Notes under the pieces: model-generated
What the model saw: the letters and a program-made list of their open reading frames with translations, nothing else
Databases searched by the model: none
Told to the model about the DNA's origin: nothing
Source: Fimbriimonadaceae bacterium
GTDB taxonomy: Bacteria; Armatimonadota; Fimbriimonadia; Fimbriimonadales; Fimbriimonadaceae
Length of the DNA stretch: 64,000 bases
Reading direction: 5' to 3'
NCBI GenBank assembly: GCA_019454125.1
Contig: CP075365.1
Coordinates: 2,588,249 to 2,652,248, forward strand
Shown: piece after piece, positions 23,180 to 31,586 of the stretch
How positions within the stretch are numbered: the stretch's first letter is position 1
Layout of the letters: each line of letters begins with the position of its first letter
Made by a program: the position numbers and the translations under genes

Positions 23180-24936
23180 TGCCCCGAGACTTCCTCCGCC
23201 TGTTTCGTCATCTGTGAGACGAGGTCGCCGTCGAAGAACACCCGGAAGATCGCTTCCTTGCCATATCCCACGTCCGAGACCTCGAACGTCTCGCCTTCTG
23301 AGTGGGTCGCCTCGTGGATCGTCTTGGTGTCCCGGTCGTCCGTCATGTCGATCCGCACCTTGACGTCCTTGGTGCCGGGCGGCATGGTCACTTTCAATTT
23401 GTACGTGTTGGAGGGCAGGCTCTCGTTCTGCCGGGGGCCTTCTTTGCCGCTGCTCACCCGGACGCGAACCCGCGAGCCGCGCTCCAGCTTTTTGCCCCAG
23501 CTCGGCACCTGGCTCACGATGAGCCCGGCCTCCAACTCAGGATCCCGCACCCGCTCGATCTGGTCGGCCAAGACCAGGTTCATCGAGGAGAGAAGGCGTT
23601 CCGCCTCGTCCAGCGAACGACCGCGCAGGTCAGGCACCTCCACGTTCCGTCCGCCCGCGCTCAGCACGACTTGGACGAACGAGTGCTCCCGGACCTTGCG
23701 CGAGCCCGCCGAGGGCTCCTGGGAGAGCACGATCCCCTGGGGAAACTTCTCGCTCGCCTCTTGCCGGTCGACGCGCAGGCGCAAGCCGATCTTATCGAGC
23801 GCCGAGGCCGCCTCCGCTTGGGACATCCCCACCACGTTCGGCAGGTCGATCAGCTTCGGCGTCTGTAAATTGAAGAAGACCCATCCCCCGATCAGCAGGG
23901 CAACGAGTGCGGTGCTGGCATAGACGATCGCCGCCAGCCACATGGGAACGCCGTCCGTCTCCTCGGGCTCCAGCGGGTTCGCCTTCGCCTTCGTCTTGGC
24001 TCTGCCCTTCGGCTTCATGGGTTCGGGTTCGATCGGGTCTTCGACTTTGGGCACTACCGCTTGGGGAGCAGAGACGACCGCCTTCTGGATCGGCCATGAA
24101 AGGGGCCGGCCAAAGCGGAGCGCGTCCTGCACCGTCCGAAGGTCTTCGGCCAGCTTCTCGACGCTGGCGTACCGTTCGGAGGGGGATTTCGACATGCACC
24201 GGCGGACCAGTTCGTCCAGGGCCGGCGGCACGCTCGGGTTCGTCGCGCGAATGGTCGGGTAGGGGGCGGTCGAGTGCTTGGTCGCGATCGCCATGGTCGA
24301 ATCGCCCGGATAGGGCAACCTGCCCGAAAGCATCTGGTAGAGCAGGACGCCGAGCGAATAGATGTCGCTAGACGGGCTTGGCATTTCCCCGGCGGTCACC
24401 TCGGGCGCCAGATAGGGCGCCATTCCGCGCAGCATGGCAAGGCCCGCCTTTGAACTGCTCGCGTAGGTCTCCCAGAAGCCCGTCATGGTGAGCGTCACCT
24501 GTCCGGCCCCGCTCAGCAGGACGTGGCGGGCGCCCAGGTCACCGTGCGCCATCTTCTGCGCATGGATGGGCCCGAGCGCGTCGCAAATCTGGATCGCCGT
24601 GGCGAGGGCGAGCTGGACCGAAAAGGTGGCGAGCCGCCGCAGCCGGTCTTCCAAAGTGGCGGACGGCAGATATTCGCTCACGACCAAGAGCGAGTCGCCC
24701 TCTTCGATCGCCTCGAACGTCTTCTCGACCCCGTCCCCCTCGATCAGCCTTACGTGGTTCACGTGGGTCTTCACGGCGGCCAGGTACGACCTTTCGCTTG
24801 CGAACTCCGACTTGAGCAGGCGGACCTTCACGTCCTTGCCCGTCGTGCGGTCCAACGCGCGGTAGACCGAGAAGAGCGGGGAGCCCTCCAACTCCTGCTG
24901 GAGCTCATACCGGACGGCGAGCAACGAACCGATCAC
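23176..24936 (-). CDS. PASTA-domain serine/threonine kinase homologue, probable pseudokinase
   Basis: A 586-residue membrane protein: a cytosolic kinase-like domain (1-270), a Lys/Pro/Glu linker, one transmembrane helix (about 333-355) and two clear PASTA repeats outside (about 361-429 and 431-497), then a beta-rich C-terminal domain. PASTA domains bind cell-wall fragments. Key catalytic residues are missing. The beta-3 Lys position appears as Arg in VKVRLL. The catalytic loop reads HGDLGARH, so Asp133 is kept but the metal-binding Asn is His138. DFG is replaced by TGF (152-154). APE and DIYSLG remain, so the fold is probably intact. It overlaps its neighbours on both sides by four bases. Confidence 0.88.
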   Translation of the reverse strand: MIGSLLAVRYELQQELEGSPLFSVYRALDRTTGKDVKVRLLKSEFASERSYLAAVKTHVNHVRLIEGDGVEKTFEAIEEGDSLLVVSEYLPSATLEDRLRRLATFSVQLALATAIQICDALGPIHAQKMAHGDLGARHVLLSGAGQVTLTMTGFWETYASSSKAGLAMLRGMAPYLAPEVTAGEMPSPSSDIYSLGVLLYQMLSGRLPYPGDSTMAIATKHSTAPYPTIRATNPSVPPALDELVRRCMSKSPSERYASVEKLAEDLRTVQDALRFGRPLSWPIQKAVVSAPQAVVPKVEDPIEPEPMKPKGRAKTKAKANPLEPEETDGVPMWLAAIVYASTALVALLIGGWVFFNLQTPKLIDLPNVVGMSQAEAASALDKIGLRLRVDRQEASEKFPQGIVLSQEPSAGSRKVREHSFVQVVLSAGGRNVEVPDLRGRSLDEAERLLSSMNLVLADQIERVRDPELEAGLIVSQVPSWGKKLERGSRVRVRVSSGKEGPRQNESLPSNTYKLKVTMPPGTKDVKVRIDMTDDRDTKTIHEATHSEGETFEVSDVGYGKEAIFRVFFDGDLVSQMTKQAEEVSGQ

Positions 24937-25142
24937 GCGTCGCCTCCCTGCTCCGAACGGGTGAAGCCCAGCACGACCGCCACAAGGAGGAGCCCCGTTG
25001 CCAGGAGCGGGATGGCGGAATCCTCCACCGCCCGGCTATAGGCCGCCACGTCACCGAAAAAGAAGGCGTAAGCGCTCGCAAGCCACCCTCCCCCCAAGAG
25101 GACAAAGCCCACCAATGCCGCGACCGAACGAACCGAGCTCAT
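24933..25142 (-). CDS. small two-helix membrane protein
   Basis: A 69-residue protein with two hydrophobic helices (VAALVGFVLLGGGWLASAYA and IPLLATGLLLVAVVLGFT) separated by an acidic loop (GDVAAYSRAVEDS). I recognise no family. It overlaps aroB upstream and the PASTA-kinase gene downstream by four bases each, a spacing typical of genuine translationally coupled genes. It might be a membrane partner of the kinase-like protein, but this rests on position alone. Confidence 0.7.
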   Translation of the reverse strand: MSSVRSVAALVGFVLLGGGWLASAYAFFFGDVAAYSRAVEDSAIPLLATGLLLVAVVLGFTRSEQGGDA

Positions 25143-26167
25143 TCGCTTCCTAAGACGGCGGCGACGAGCGACTCATCAACGCCGTGAACCAGTTTACACG
25201 CGCCAAGCCCGGTAAGAAGGCTAAATGAGAGCGCTTGGCCCAGTGCCTTCTTGTCACGGCGCATCCAGGCGATGAGCGAATCCGGCTCCAAGCCGGGTGG
25301 CAATGCCACAGGCAGGCCCTGCCGTGCGGCCGTTTCCCTGATGCGGAGGGCCACGCCTGGCGGAGTCAGGCCGAGCGCCTCGCCCAGCCGCGCCTCCAAG
25401 ACCATGCCGACCGCGACCGCTTGGCCGTGCTTGAGGCCGGTGTAACCCTGCTCGGCCTCTATCGCGTGGCCAACCGTATGGCCGAAGTTCAGGATCGCCC
25501 TGAGGCCGGCGGTCTCGTATTCGTCCTCCGCCACGACTTGGGCCTTGAGCGCGATGGAACGGCCGATCACCTCGGGGAGCGACGGGGACGCGGGTTCAAG
25601 CCGCTCTCCTTCAAGCCGCTCGAAGAGCGCGCGGTCCAAGATCGCGCCCATTTTCACGATTTCGGCAAGCCCGTTCGTAAACTCGTCCTGTGGGAGGGTA
25701 TCGAGGAGGTCGCGGCAAAGCCGCACCTCGGTCGGGGGCCAGAATGCGCCGACGAGGTTCTTTCCTTCCGGAAGGTCGATGCCCACCTTGCCGCCGACGC
25801 TGGAATCCACCATCGCGAGCAGGGAGGTCGGGATCTGCACGAAGGGGACGCCACGGCCGAAGGTCGCGGCGGCGAATCCGGCCAGGTCGCCCACGACCCC
25901 TCCGCCGAACGCCACGACCTGCGAGCGACGGTTTGCGCCCGACCTCGCGAGCCAGCCGACCGATTCCTCCAGCCGCTGGAAGGATTTGCTCGCCTCTCCG
26001 GCCGGTACGACAAGAACCTTTCGGAGCGGACCCAATTGGCCCGCATAGTGCCGGGCGACGTTCGAGTCCGTGATGACATTGGCGTCCTCAACGCCTTCGA
26101 ACAAGCGCTCAAGGGGAACCTCGTGGACCAGGTATTCGCCCCGTGAGTGGCGGACCGTCAGATCCAT
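25139..26167 (-). CDS. aroB: 3-dehydroquinate synthase
   Basis: A 342-residue NAD- and metal-dependent enzyme that makes 3-dehydroquinate, the second step of the shikimate pathway. Motifs: VVAFGGGVVGDLAGFAAATF for NAD binding, QIPTSLLAMVDSSVGGKVGI, ILNFGHTVGHAIEAEQGY with zinc-binding His, and LKHGQAVAVGMV. Length is standard. The start overlaps the end of aroK by ten bases, the common aroK-aroB arrangement. In proteobacteria aroKB also follows pilM-Q, just as here. Confidence 0.96.
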   Translation of the reverse strand: MDLTVRHSRGEYLVHEVPLERLFEGVEDANVITDSNVARHYAGQLGPLRKVLVVPAGEASKSFQRLEESVGWLARSGANRRSQVVAFGGGVVGDLAGFAAATFGRGVPFVQIPTSLLAMVDSSVGGKVGIDLPEGKNLVGAFWPPTEVRLCRDLLDTLPQDEFTNGLAEIVKMGAILDRALFERLEGERLEPASPSLPEVIGRSIALKAQVVAEDEYETAGLRAILNFGHTVGHAIEAEQGYTGLKHGQAVAVGMVLEARLGEALGLTPPGVALRIRETAARQGLPVALPPGLEPDSLIAWMRRDKKALGQALSFSLLTGLGACKLVHGVDESLVAAVLGSE

Positions 26168-26673
26168 CCCGCCGCCTCCGCCACCTTCGCCGCGACCACG
26201 TCGACTTCCTCGTCCCTGATGCAGACGCGTTTGTCGGCGAGCTCATAGAGGCTCCGCCGCGCATTGAGGATCTTCCCGATCTTCTCTTCCCAGTCCTCGG
26301 CCTCGAGGAGGGGACGGCGCTTGCGCGTGACCGCGAGCCTCTGCTTGAGGCACTCTTCGTCGACGTCCAGGAAGACGGTGGTGCCGAGCCGCCGCAACTG
26401 GACCCAGTTCTCATCGCGGAGCACGATGCCGCCCCCCGTCGCGAGGACGCCCGGTTCAGGCTGGAGGTCGACCAAGACTTTGGTCTCGTGGTCTCGGAAC
26501 GCCTGCTCGCCATAGAGGGCGAACCATTGGAGGATGGGCCGGCCCAAGCGCCGCTCTAGGATACGGTCGGTGTCCTGGAAGGGGACGTCGGCGATTTCGG
26601 CGAGCTTGCGACCGACCGAGCTCTTGCCGCTCCCCATCATTCCCACGAGAATCAGATAGCGGTCTGGTCGCAT
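26158..26673 (-). CDS. aroK: shikimate kinase
   Basis: A 171-residue P-loop kinase that phosphorylates shikimate. It begins MRPDRYLILVGMMGSGKSS with the Walker A motif, followed by FQDTDRILERRLGRPI with substrate-binding Asp, and LATGGGIVLRDEN. The start was chosen at this ATG because the longer frame overlaps the secretin gene. Unusually, the bases just before the ATG are the U-tract of a terminator-like hairpin, so no normal ribosome-binding site is visible. Translation may rely on an alternative mechanism or on a promoter near the hairpin. Confidence 0.93.
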   Translation of the reverse strand: MRPDRYLILVGMMGSGKSSVGRKLAEIADVPFQDTDRILERRLGRPILQWFALYGEQAFRDHETKVLVDLQPEPGVLATGGGIVLRDENWVQLRRLGTTVFLDVDEECLKQRLAVTRKRRPLLEAEDWEEKIGKILNARRSLYELADKRVCIRDEEVDVVAAKVAEAAGWI

Positions 26674-26709
26674 AGAAAAGCGGCGGGGAGCCGAGTGGCT
26701 GCCCGCCGC
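26674..26709 (-). terminator. hairpin and U-tract between secretin gene and aroK
   Basis: GCGGCGGG pairs with CCCGCCGC (26680-26687 with 26702-26709) and encloses a second AGCC/GGCT stem. On the minus strand it is followed by TTTTCT and then directly by the aroK ATG. It could terminate or attenuate transcription leaving the pilus genes. Confidence 0.65.
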
Positions 26710-26731
26710 GAAGGATACATGGTCCCTGGCC

Positions 26732-28354
26732 TTACGGTTCCAGGCCGAACTCGTCCGCTTCGACCACGTTTGGGGTGACGAAGACGATGAGCTCGCCCGA
26801 AGACTTCTGGCTGTTGCGGCCACGGAAGAGCTGCCCGATGATCGGGATGTCGCTCAGGACCGGGATCCGCTTGACCGTGTAGACGTCGTTCTTGGTGGTG
26901 AAGCCGGCGAGCGCGATAGTTTCTCCGTCCTTCACGATCGTGGCGACCTGCAGCTGCTGCTGCGTGAAGTTCGGGATGCGCTGGCCGTCCGGACCGGTCG
27001 ATTCACCGGTGATGGAGCCGAGGCTGGGCTGCAAGAACATCGTGATCGTGCCGTTATTGTTGATCCTGGGCTTCACCTGCAGCTGGGTGGTGATGGTGAG
27101 CGGGACAGGCGTGAAGAACGTCTGCTGGCCGCTGGGGCCGTTGTTGATCGTCGGCAAGAAGATGTAGGTCGTGATCGACTGGAAGACCGTGGCGGGCTGG
27201 TTGTTCAGCGTGCGGACCAGCGGGGCAGTGACCGTGCGGCCCCAGCCGTTGGTCATCAGAGTCCGCAGTCGGCTACTGATGTTGCCGGTGGCGTAGTTAA
27301 AGAAGACGGGGTCGCCAGACCGGGCGAACTCGCCGGGTCGGACGCCCGCAAAGATCGTGCCGCGCTGGTAGAGCCAGTCGATGCCGAGGGCGTTCTCGGA
27401 GGTGTTCGTGGTGGCCACAAACTCGACCTTGATGACGACCTGCTTGGGCTGGACGTCGAACTGCTCGACAAGCCGCTCGAACTCGCGGATCGCTTCTTCC
27501 GTGCCTTGGACGATGAAAGAGTTGTCGGTCGGGTCAAAGATGACCCGCTGGATGCCCTGGGGCACCAACCCTTGACCGCCCTGAAGCTGGGTCGCACCGC
27601 CGCCGCCGTTCTGGCCACCGCCGCCTCCGAGCTGTCCACCACCGCCGCCCAACTGGCCACCGGCGCCGCCGAGCTGCTTAGAAGAGTCGCCGGGGATCTG
27701 GATGCCTTCTCCCGCTTCGACCGTCGAGAGGGGCGAGGCCCCGCCCGACTTCTGTGCGGCGGTTTGGGGGAGGAACGTCTGCTGGATCGGCTGGCCGTAG
27801 TTGATGATCGTGGGAACGGACGTCCCCTGACCGGTCAGGCTGCTCGAGCCGCTATTCGAGAACTCGCGCATGTCGGCGAAGTTGCTGTTATAGTTGTACA
27901 CGTTCTGGCCAGAGAGGATGTTCCAGACCAAGCCCGGGTCGGCCTTCATCAGGCGGACGCGGCTGACGAGCATCGGGCGCTCGACGAGGGTCGGCGTCTT
28001 CTCCGCCACCGGCTTGACGGACGGCTTGCCCGCGCGGATGATGAAGACCCCGTTCTCGTCCTTTTCCGCCCATGCGCCAGCGGCCTGGCACACGTAGCGA
28101 ATAGCCTCCTCGGCCGTCCGCTGGCTCAGCTGGACGTCAATGAGCTTAAACTCCTGCTCCCCGGGTTCGATGATGAACTGGATGCCGGTCTGGATCGTGA
28201 GCGCCTGGACAGCGCTCTGCAGATCGGCGTTCCGCAACATCAAGTCGACTCGTTTGGAGAGCGGGTCGACCTCTTGTGCCCAGGCTGCCTGGGTGACAGT
28301 GGCAAGGGCCAGGAGGCCAAGTCCGAGCCGTTTCGCAAGCGTTCCTAATCGCAT
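26732..28354 (-). CDS. secretin (PilQ/GspD-family outer-membrane channel)
   Basis: A 540-residue exported protein with signal peptide (GLGLLALATVTQAAWA). An STN/N-domain follows (VDLMLRNADLQSAVQALTI), then a linker. The C-terminal secretin domain shows IIFGVRP-like strands, TIVKDGETIALAGFTTK and the signature VKRIPVLSDIPIIGQLFRG. Between the N-domains lies a Gly/Gln-rich insert of repeated GGGGGQ units (about residues 229-266). It should form the outer-membrane pore for the pilus or secretion machine encoded upstream. It is shorter than PilQ (~700) because it has fewer N-domains and no AMIN domain; the next gene upstream encodes another STN module. Confidence 0.93.
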   Translation of the reverse strand: MRLGTLAKRLGLGLLALATVTQAAWAQEVDPLSKRVDLMLRNADLQSAVQALTIQTGIQFIIEPGEQEFKLIDVQLSQRTAEEAIRYVCQAAGAWAEKDENGVFIIRAGKPSVKPVAEKTPTLVERPMLVSRVRLMKADPGLVWNILSGQNVYNYNSNFADMREFSNSGSSSLTGQGTSVPTIINYGQPIQQTFLPQTAAQKSGGASPLSTVEAGEGIQIPGDSSKQLGGAGGQLGGGGGQLGGGGGQNGGGGATQLQGGQGLVPQGIQRVIFDPTDNSFIVQGTEEAIREFERLVEQFDVQPKQVVIKVEFVATTNTSENALGIDWLYQRGTIFAGVRPGEFARSGDPVFFNYATGNISSRLRTLMTNGWGRTVTAPLVRTLNNQPATVFQSITTYIFLPTINNGPSGQQTFFTPVPLTITTQLQVKPRINNNGTITMFLQPSLGSITGESTGPDGQRIPNFTQQQLQVATIVKDGETIALAGFTTKNDVYTVKRIPVLSDIPIIGQLFRGRNSQKSSGELIVFVTPNVVEADEFGLEP

Positions 28355-28396
28355 CCTATCTATGTCCGTCCTAATTGGTTTGTCGTTGAATCGTTC

Positions 28397-28565
28397 TTAG
28401 CGTCCCAAGCCGCCGCCGCCGCCGCCGCCGAAGCCGCCGCCGCCGAAGCCTCCGCCGCCGCCGCCGCTAAAGCCGCCTCCGCCGAAGCCGCCGCCTCCAA
28501 AGCCGCCGCCGCCGAAGCCACCACCGCCGAAGCCGCCGCCGCCAAAGCCGCCACCGCCACCGAGG
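28397..28565 (-). repeat. tandem GGGGF-coding repeat
   Basis: A run of GGC/GGT codons broken by TTC at near-regular 15-base steps codes for about seven GGGGF-type units at the end of the STN-domain gene. The plus strand reads as long CCG stretches. Such DNA is prone to slippage, so unit number may vary between strains. Confidence 0.85.
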
Positions 28566-29086
28566 CCGCTGCCAGAGCCCGAGCTCCCGAGGCCGCTGGC
28601 CGTGCTCTGCTCAGGCGGGGTGAGGATGTCGGCGTTGCCGGCGAGGATCGCCGTGATGAGGGCCGGGTCTGCGTTGCGGACTCGGATCTTCACCACCGGT
28701 GAGGTCTGCTCGGCCGGGGCCGTAATCTCGCTCTCGTTCGCGCCCGCATCGATCGTCGAAGTGGGGCGCGGGAAGATGACGTAGACGCCGCCTTCGATGC
28801 TGTAGGTGGCTTGGACCTGGTTCAAGACGTTCCGAAGGGCCGTCTCAAAGGGAACGTCGCGCAGGCTGACCGTGACCGTGCCCTGGACGTCCTGCCGGAC
28901 GCTGTAGCTGGCGTTGACCGCGCGGAAAATGACCTTCAAGGCGTCGCGCACGTCGGCCTGGTCGAGCTCAAGCACCGGCACGATCTGGTTCCGCACGTCC
29001 TGGTCTTGGGCCGAGGCAAGGCACGGCGTGACGAGCACCCCGCCAAGCAGGGCGAGGGCTATCAGAGTGGTCTTTCGAGTTCGCAT
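28397..29086 (-). CDS. STN-domain exported protein with GGGGF-repeat tail
   Basis: A 229-residue protein with signal peptide (TLIALALLGGVLVTPCLASA) and one STN-like domain (LDQADVRDALKVIFRAVNAS to VYVIFPRP), the module found at the N-terminus of secretins and TonB receptors. Residues from ~175 are almost pure Gly with regular Phe, with a break at FSGGGGGG. The start was set at MRTRKTTLIA; the longer frame adds a non-signal-like leader. It lies between the PilP-like gene and the secretin gene, so it may be a detached secretin N-domain or pilotin-like partner. The tail's role is unknown. Confidence 0.85.
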   Translation of the reverse strand: MRTRKTTLIALALLGGVLVTPCLASAQDQDVRNQIVPVLELDQADVRDALKVIFRAVNASYSVRQDVQGTVTVSLRDVPFETALRNVLNQVQATYSIEGGVYVIFPRPTSTIDAGANESEITAPAEQTSPVVKIRVRNADPALITAILAGNADILTPPEQSTASGLGSSGSGSGLGGGGGFGGGGFGGGGFGGGGFGGGGFGGGGFSGGGGGGFGGGGFGGGGGGGLGR

Positions 29087-29151
29087 TTTTTGCTCCTTCT
29101 TTCTATAGATGTCTTGCCGAGTGCCTAGCTTCACCGTTTTACCTGAAGCCT

Positions 29152-29865
29152 TCACTTTCCTCCTGCCTCGCCGCCGCCGCGCCCGAAGGGCCGGCCCTCG
29201 TCCGAGCCAGGGTCTCCACCGCCAAAATTGTTGCCGCCTCGCGTGCCGCCACCGCCACCACCGCCGCCTGGGGCGAGGGGCCCTTGAAGGGGAGCGATGA
29301 ACTCCCTCGGCAGTTTGTTGCCGCTACGCCGAAGCACCGCCCTTTCCGTGTCGATCGAGACGACCGTCCACTCGGTGTCAGGCACGCGCTGACCAGGGCG
29401 GACGTCGACCGTCCTGTTGCCCATGTCGAGGAGCCCGATCACCCCGTCGCTGATCACGACGCCGGCCAGCCGCCAGGCGGGAGGAGGATCGATGAGCACG
29501 CTCGGCTCAAGCTCGACTTCCTGCGGAGGGCTGTAATAGAGCACGAAGCCGCCGGACTCGTCGAGGAACCGCTCAGCCCGCTGCGAGCGGTCGAACGTCC
29601 GTTCGGCCGTGAGCAGGGCAAAGCTGTCCGGCCGGGAGGAGAAGTACCGCCCCTTGGCCAGCTCGAACGGGTTCGATCCTGGGGAAACGTCCACGTCGGC
29701 GCCGATGCCTGCCTCAGCCGCGAACTTCGGGTTCTCCGCCCGGATCGGCGCGACGGCGGCCGGCTGGAAGTCTTCTTCGTTCAGGGCCGGGCCGCAACCC
29801 GAAACCAAGATGCCGAAGGCGAAAAGGGCCACCTGACCGACGGTCTTCATTGCGCCATTCCTCAT
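29152..29865 (-). CDS. PilP-like pilus-assembly lipoprotein
   Basis: A 237-residue lipoprotein (signal ends LVSGC). The core has a beta-rich PilP/GspC-like module: LAGVVISDGVIGLLDMGNRT, then VRPGQRVPDTEWTVVSIDT and ERAVLRRSG. PilP links the PilN/PilO inner-membrane complex to the secretin. The last ~45 residues are Gly-rich with Asn, Arg and Asp (GPLAPGGGGGGGGTRGG). The first ATG shares a base with the pilO stop (TAATG). A second ATG five codons later has a better-placed GAGG and may be the true start. Position after pilO supports the PilP assignment more than sequence does. Confidence 0.75.
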   Translation of the reverse strand: MRNGAMKTVGQVALFAFGILVSGCGPALNEEDFQPAAVAPIRAENPKFAAEAGIGADVDVSPGSNPFELAKGRYFSSRPDSFALLTAERTFDRSQRAERFLDESGGFVLYYSPPQEVELEPSVLIDPPPAWRLAGVVISDGVIGLLDMGNRTVDVRPGQRVPDTEWTVVSIDTERAVLRRSGNKLPREFIAPLQGPLAPGGGGGGGGTRGGNNFGGGDPGSDEGRPFGRGGGEAGGK

Positions 29866-30620
29866 TAGTCCGTGATCACCTGTGATCCCCTGCCTGCTCC
29901 GCCGACGCGACCAGCCGGCGCCCCCGGCGCGCCCGGCCCGCCGCCAGTCTCAGGCACCGGCGGGCTGATGCGGTCGCCGCGGATATACCCGACGATGGAA
30001 ACCGTGTAAGTCCCCGTCAGTTCAGGCGAGGTGCCCGTAACGGTGAGACCGTCCGCGACGGCCAGATAGTTCGGCATGTTGCTCCACGACCTCATGTTCT
30101 CGAATATTTGGTTCAACGTGCCGCGCACCACGATCTGGCCCAGGTCGAAGATGACCACGGGGAAGCGGATCGCGGGATAGTTGTAGTAGGTCTCGACGAC
30201 GGTCGACGCACTGTCCGGCGGGGGCGGAATGGTGGGCCCCTGGACCACGGTGACACCGCCGGCCTTCACCTGTCGGTTCACGGCGCGCTGCATGCTGTCG
30301 CGGAAGCGGAGCGAGTCCACGGTGAGCTGCCAGCGGTTTGCGGCGAGGTTGATGCCGCCCCGCTGCACGTCCTGCGGGGGAGTGCGGTTGGCGACCACCG
30401 TCTGCCATTCGGCGGCGATGTCGTTCACGTCCTTGATGGCCTTCTCGACCTTCTGGTTCGCTTGCTTCTGCTTGTTCGCCTCGGCGAGCAGCTTCTCGGC
30501 GTATTCCTTCTGGTACTGCGCCTCTTCCATGTTCGGCAGGTACTGGGAAAGGCCGATGCCGAAGGCCATGATGACGACCGCGAGGCCAAGGATAATGATT
30601 GTTAACGGGCTTAGCTTCAT
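29865..30620 (-). CDS. pilO: PilO-like pilus-assembly protein
   Basis: A 251-residue inner-membrane protein with one N-terminal helix (TIIILGLAVVIMAFGIGLS), a coiled-coil (EYAEKLLAEANKQKQANQKV) and a periplasmic ferredoxin-like domain (YPAIRFPVVIFDLGQIVVRG), which is the PilO plan. It should pair with PilN to form the alignment complex between the inner membrane and the secretin. The end is a Pro/Gly/Ala-rich tail (GGGPGAPGAPAGRVGGAGRG) not found in ordinary PilO. It begins nine bases after pilN. Confidence 0.8.
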   Translation of the reverse strand: MKLSPLTIIILGLAVVIMAFGIGLSQYLPNMEEAQYQKEYAEKLLAEANKQKQANQKVEKAIKDVNDIAAEWQTVVANRTPPQDVQRGGINLAANRWQLTVDSLRFRDSMQRAVNRQVKAGGVTVVQGPTIPPPPDSASTVVETYYNYPAIRFPVVIFDLGQIVVRGTLNQIFENMRSWSNMPNYLAVADGLTVTGTSPELTGTYTVSIVGYIRGDRISPPVPETGGGPGAPGAPAGRVGGAGRGSQVITD

Positions 30621-30629
30621 TGTCGTCCC

Positions 30630-31577
30630 TTAGTTGTCCTCAAAGTCTTCAGGGCGCGGGGGCCTGATCCCAGCCCGGCCGCCGCCGCCTGCGCGAGCCG
30701 CTTGCTCGCCTGTCCCACCGCCTGCGCCAGGAGGCGGCGCGACCGGCGCGCCCGCCCCAGGAGCCCTGCCGCCGCCAGCGGTTGCGCCACCCGGCGCGGG
30801 AGCCGAAGCGCCTCCTTGCTGGGCGAGCGTCGTACGGGGCTCAGGTGTCTGGATGTTCTTGTTCAAGATGACGTTCAGCGTCACCGTGGACCAGTCGGGC
30901 ATCGCCCCCCGGTCGACGGTCGCTGTGCCAAACCCGCTCACGTTCAAGAATCCCCTCGGGGCGGCCTCCGCCGCTGCGATCTTGGCCTGCAAGCGCTCCC
31001 ACGGGTCGCTCGGCAGGTTCGTCTGGCCGGGGTTGACCGAGCGGCCGTCTTGGTCTTGCTCGTTCAGAGCCGGGACGCTCGGGGAGACGATGGCGTAGCC
31101 CGCCCGGGTGACGTTCACCACGTCCGGCATCCGCAGCAGGGCGAGCATCACGTCCGCGTACTGCTGATAGGTCTGCAAGACGCCCGTGATCGTCACGGAA
31201 GCCTGCGACTCGTTCAGCGGCGACGCCGTGAGGCTCGTTACCCGGTAGAAGCTTGGAACGTACTGCAGGACCTGTCGATAGAGGTCCGGGTAGACGTTGT
31301 TGTGGGCCTGCATCTCACGAGCCAGGTTCAGGTTCCTGGTGATGACGACCGCGTTGGCCCGGATCTCGTCGGCGCGCTTGGCGGTCGTGACAGCTTGCTC
31401 CGCCTTGGGCTTCAGCCCTTCGGCGATCGCCTTAGCCTGGTTCAGCTGTTGGTTCGAGTAGACGACCATGAAGGCCGCGCCCGCGATGGCAGCCAGCGAC
31501 ATGACTGCCGCGATGATGACCGCGGTGCGCGTCGCGCCCTCTTTCGAGACGTGGGTCGGGAGGAGGTTGAGCTTCAT
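30630..31577 (-). CDS. pilN: PilN-like pilus-assembly protein
   Basis: A 315-residue inner-membrane protein. The first residues MKLNLLPTHV match the short cytosolic PilN peptide (usually INLLP) that docks into PilM. A helix (TAVIIAAVMSLAAIAGAAFM), a coiled-coil and a periplasmic domain follow, with QVLQYVPSFYRVTSLTASPL and SQASVTITGVLQTYQQYADV. The last ~75 residues are low-complexity Ala/Gly/Pro/Arg, which makes it well over the ~200 residues of usual PilN. It lies nine bases after pilM and nine before pilO. Confidence 0.85.
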   Translation of the reverse strand: MKLNLLPTHVSKEGATRTAVIIAAVMSLAAIAGAAFMVVYSNQQLNQAKAIAEGLKPKAEQAVTTAKRADEIRANAVVITRNLNLAREMQAHNNVYPDLYRQVLQYVPSFYRVTSLTASPLNESQASVTITGVLQTYQQYADVMLALLRMPDVVNVTRAGYAIVSPSVPALNEQDQDGRSVNPGQTNLPSDPWERLQAKIAAAEAAPRGFLNVSGFGTATVDRGAMPDWSTVTLNVILNKNIQTPEPRTTLAQQGGASAPAPGGATAGGGRAPGAGAPVAPPPGAGGGTGEQAARAGGGGRAGIRPPRPEDFEDN

Positions 31578-31586
31578 TCGGGCTTC

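Noticed and set aside
28397..28565. CRISPR-like or tandem non-coding repeat
   Set aside because: No spacers; the period is that of Gly-Gly-Gly-Gly-Phe codons inside a coding frame.
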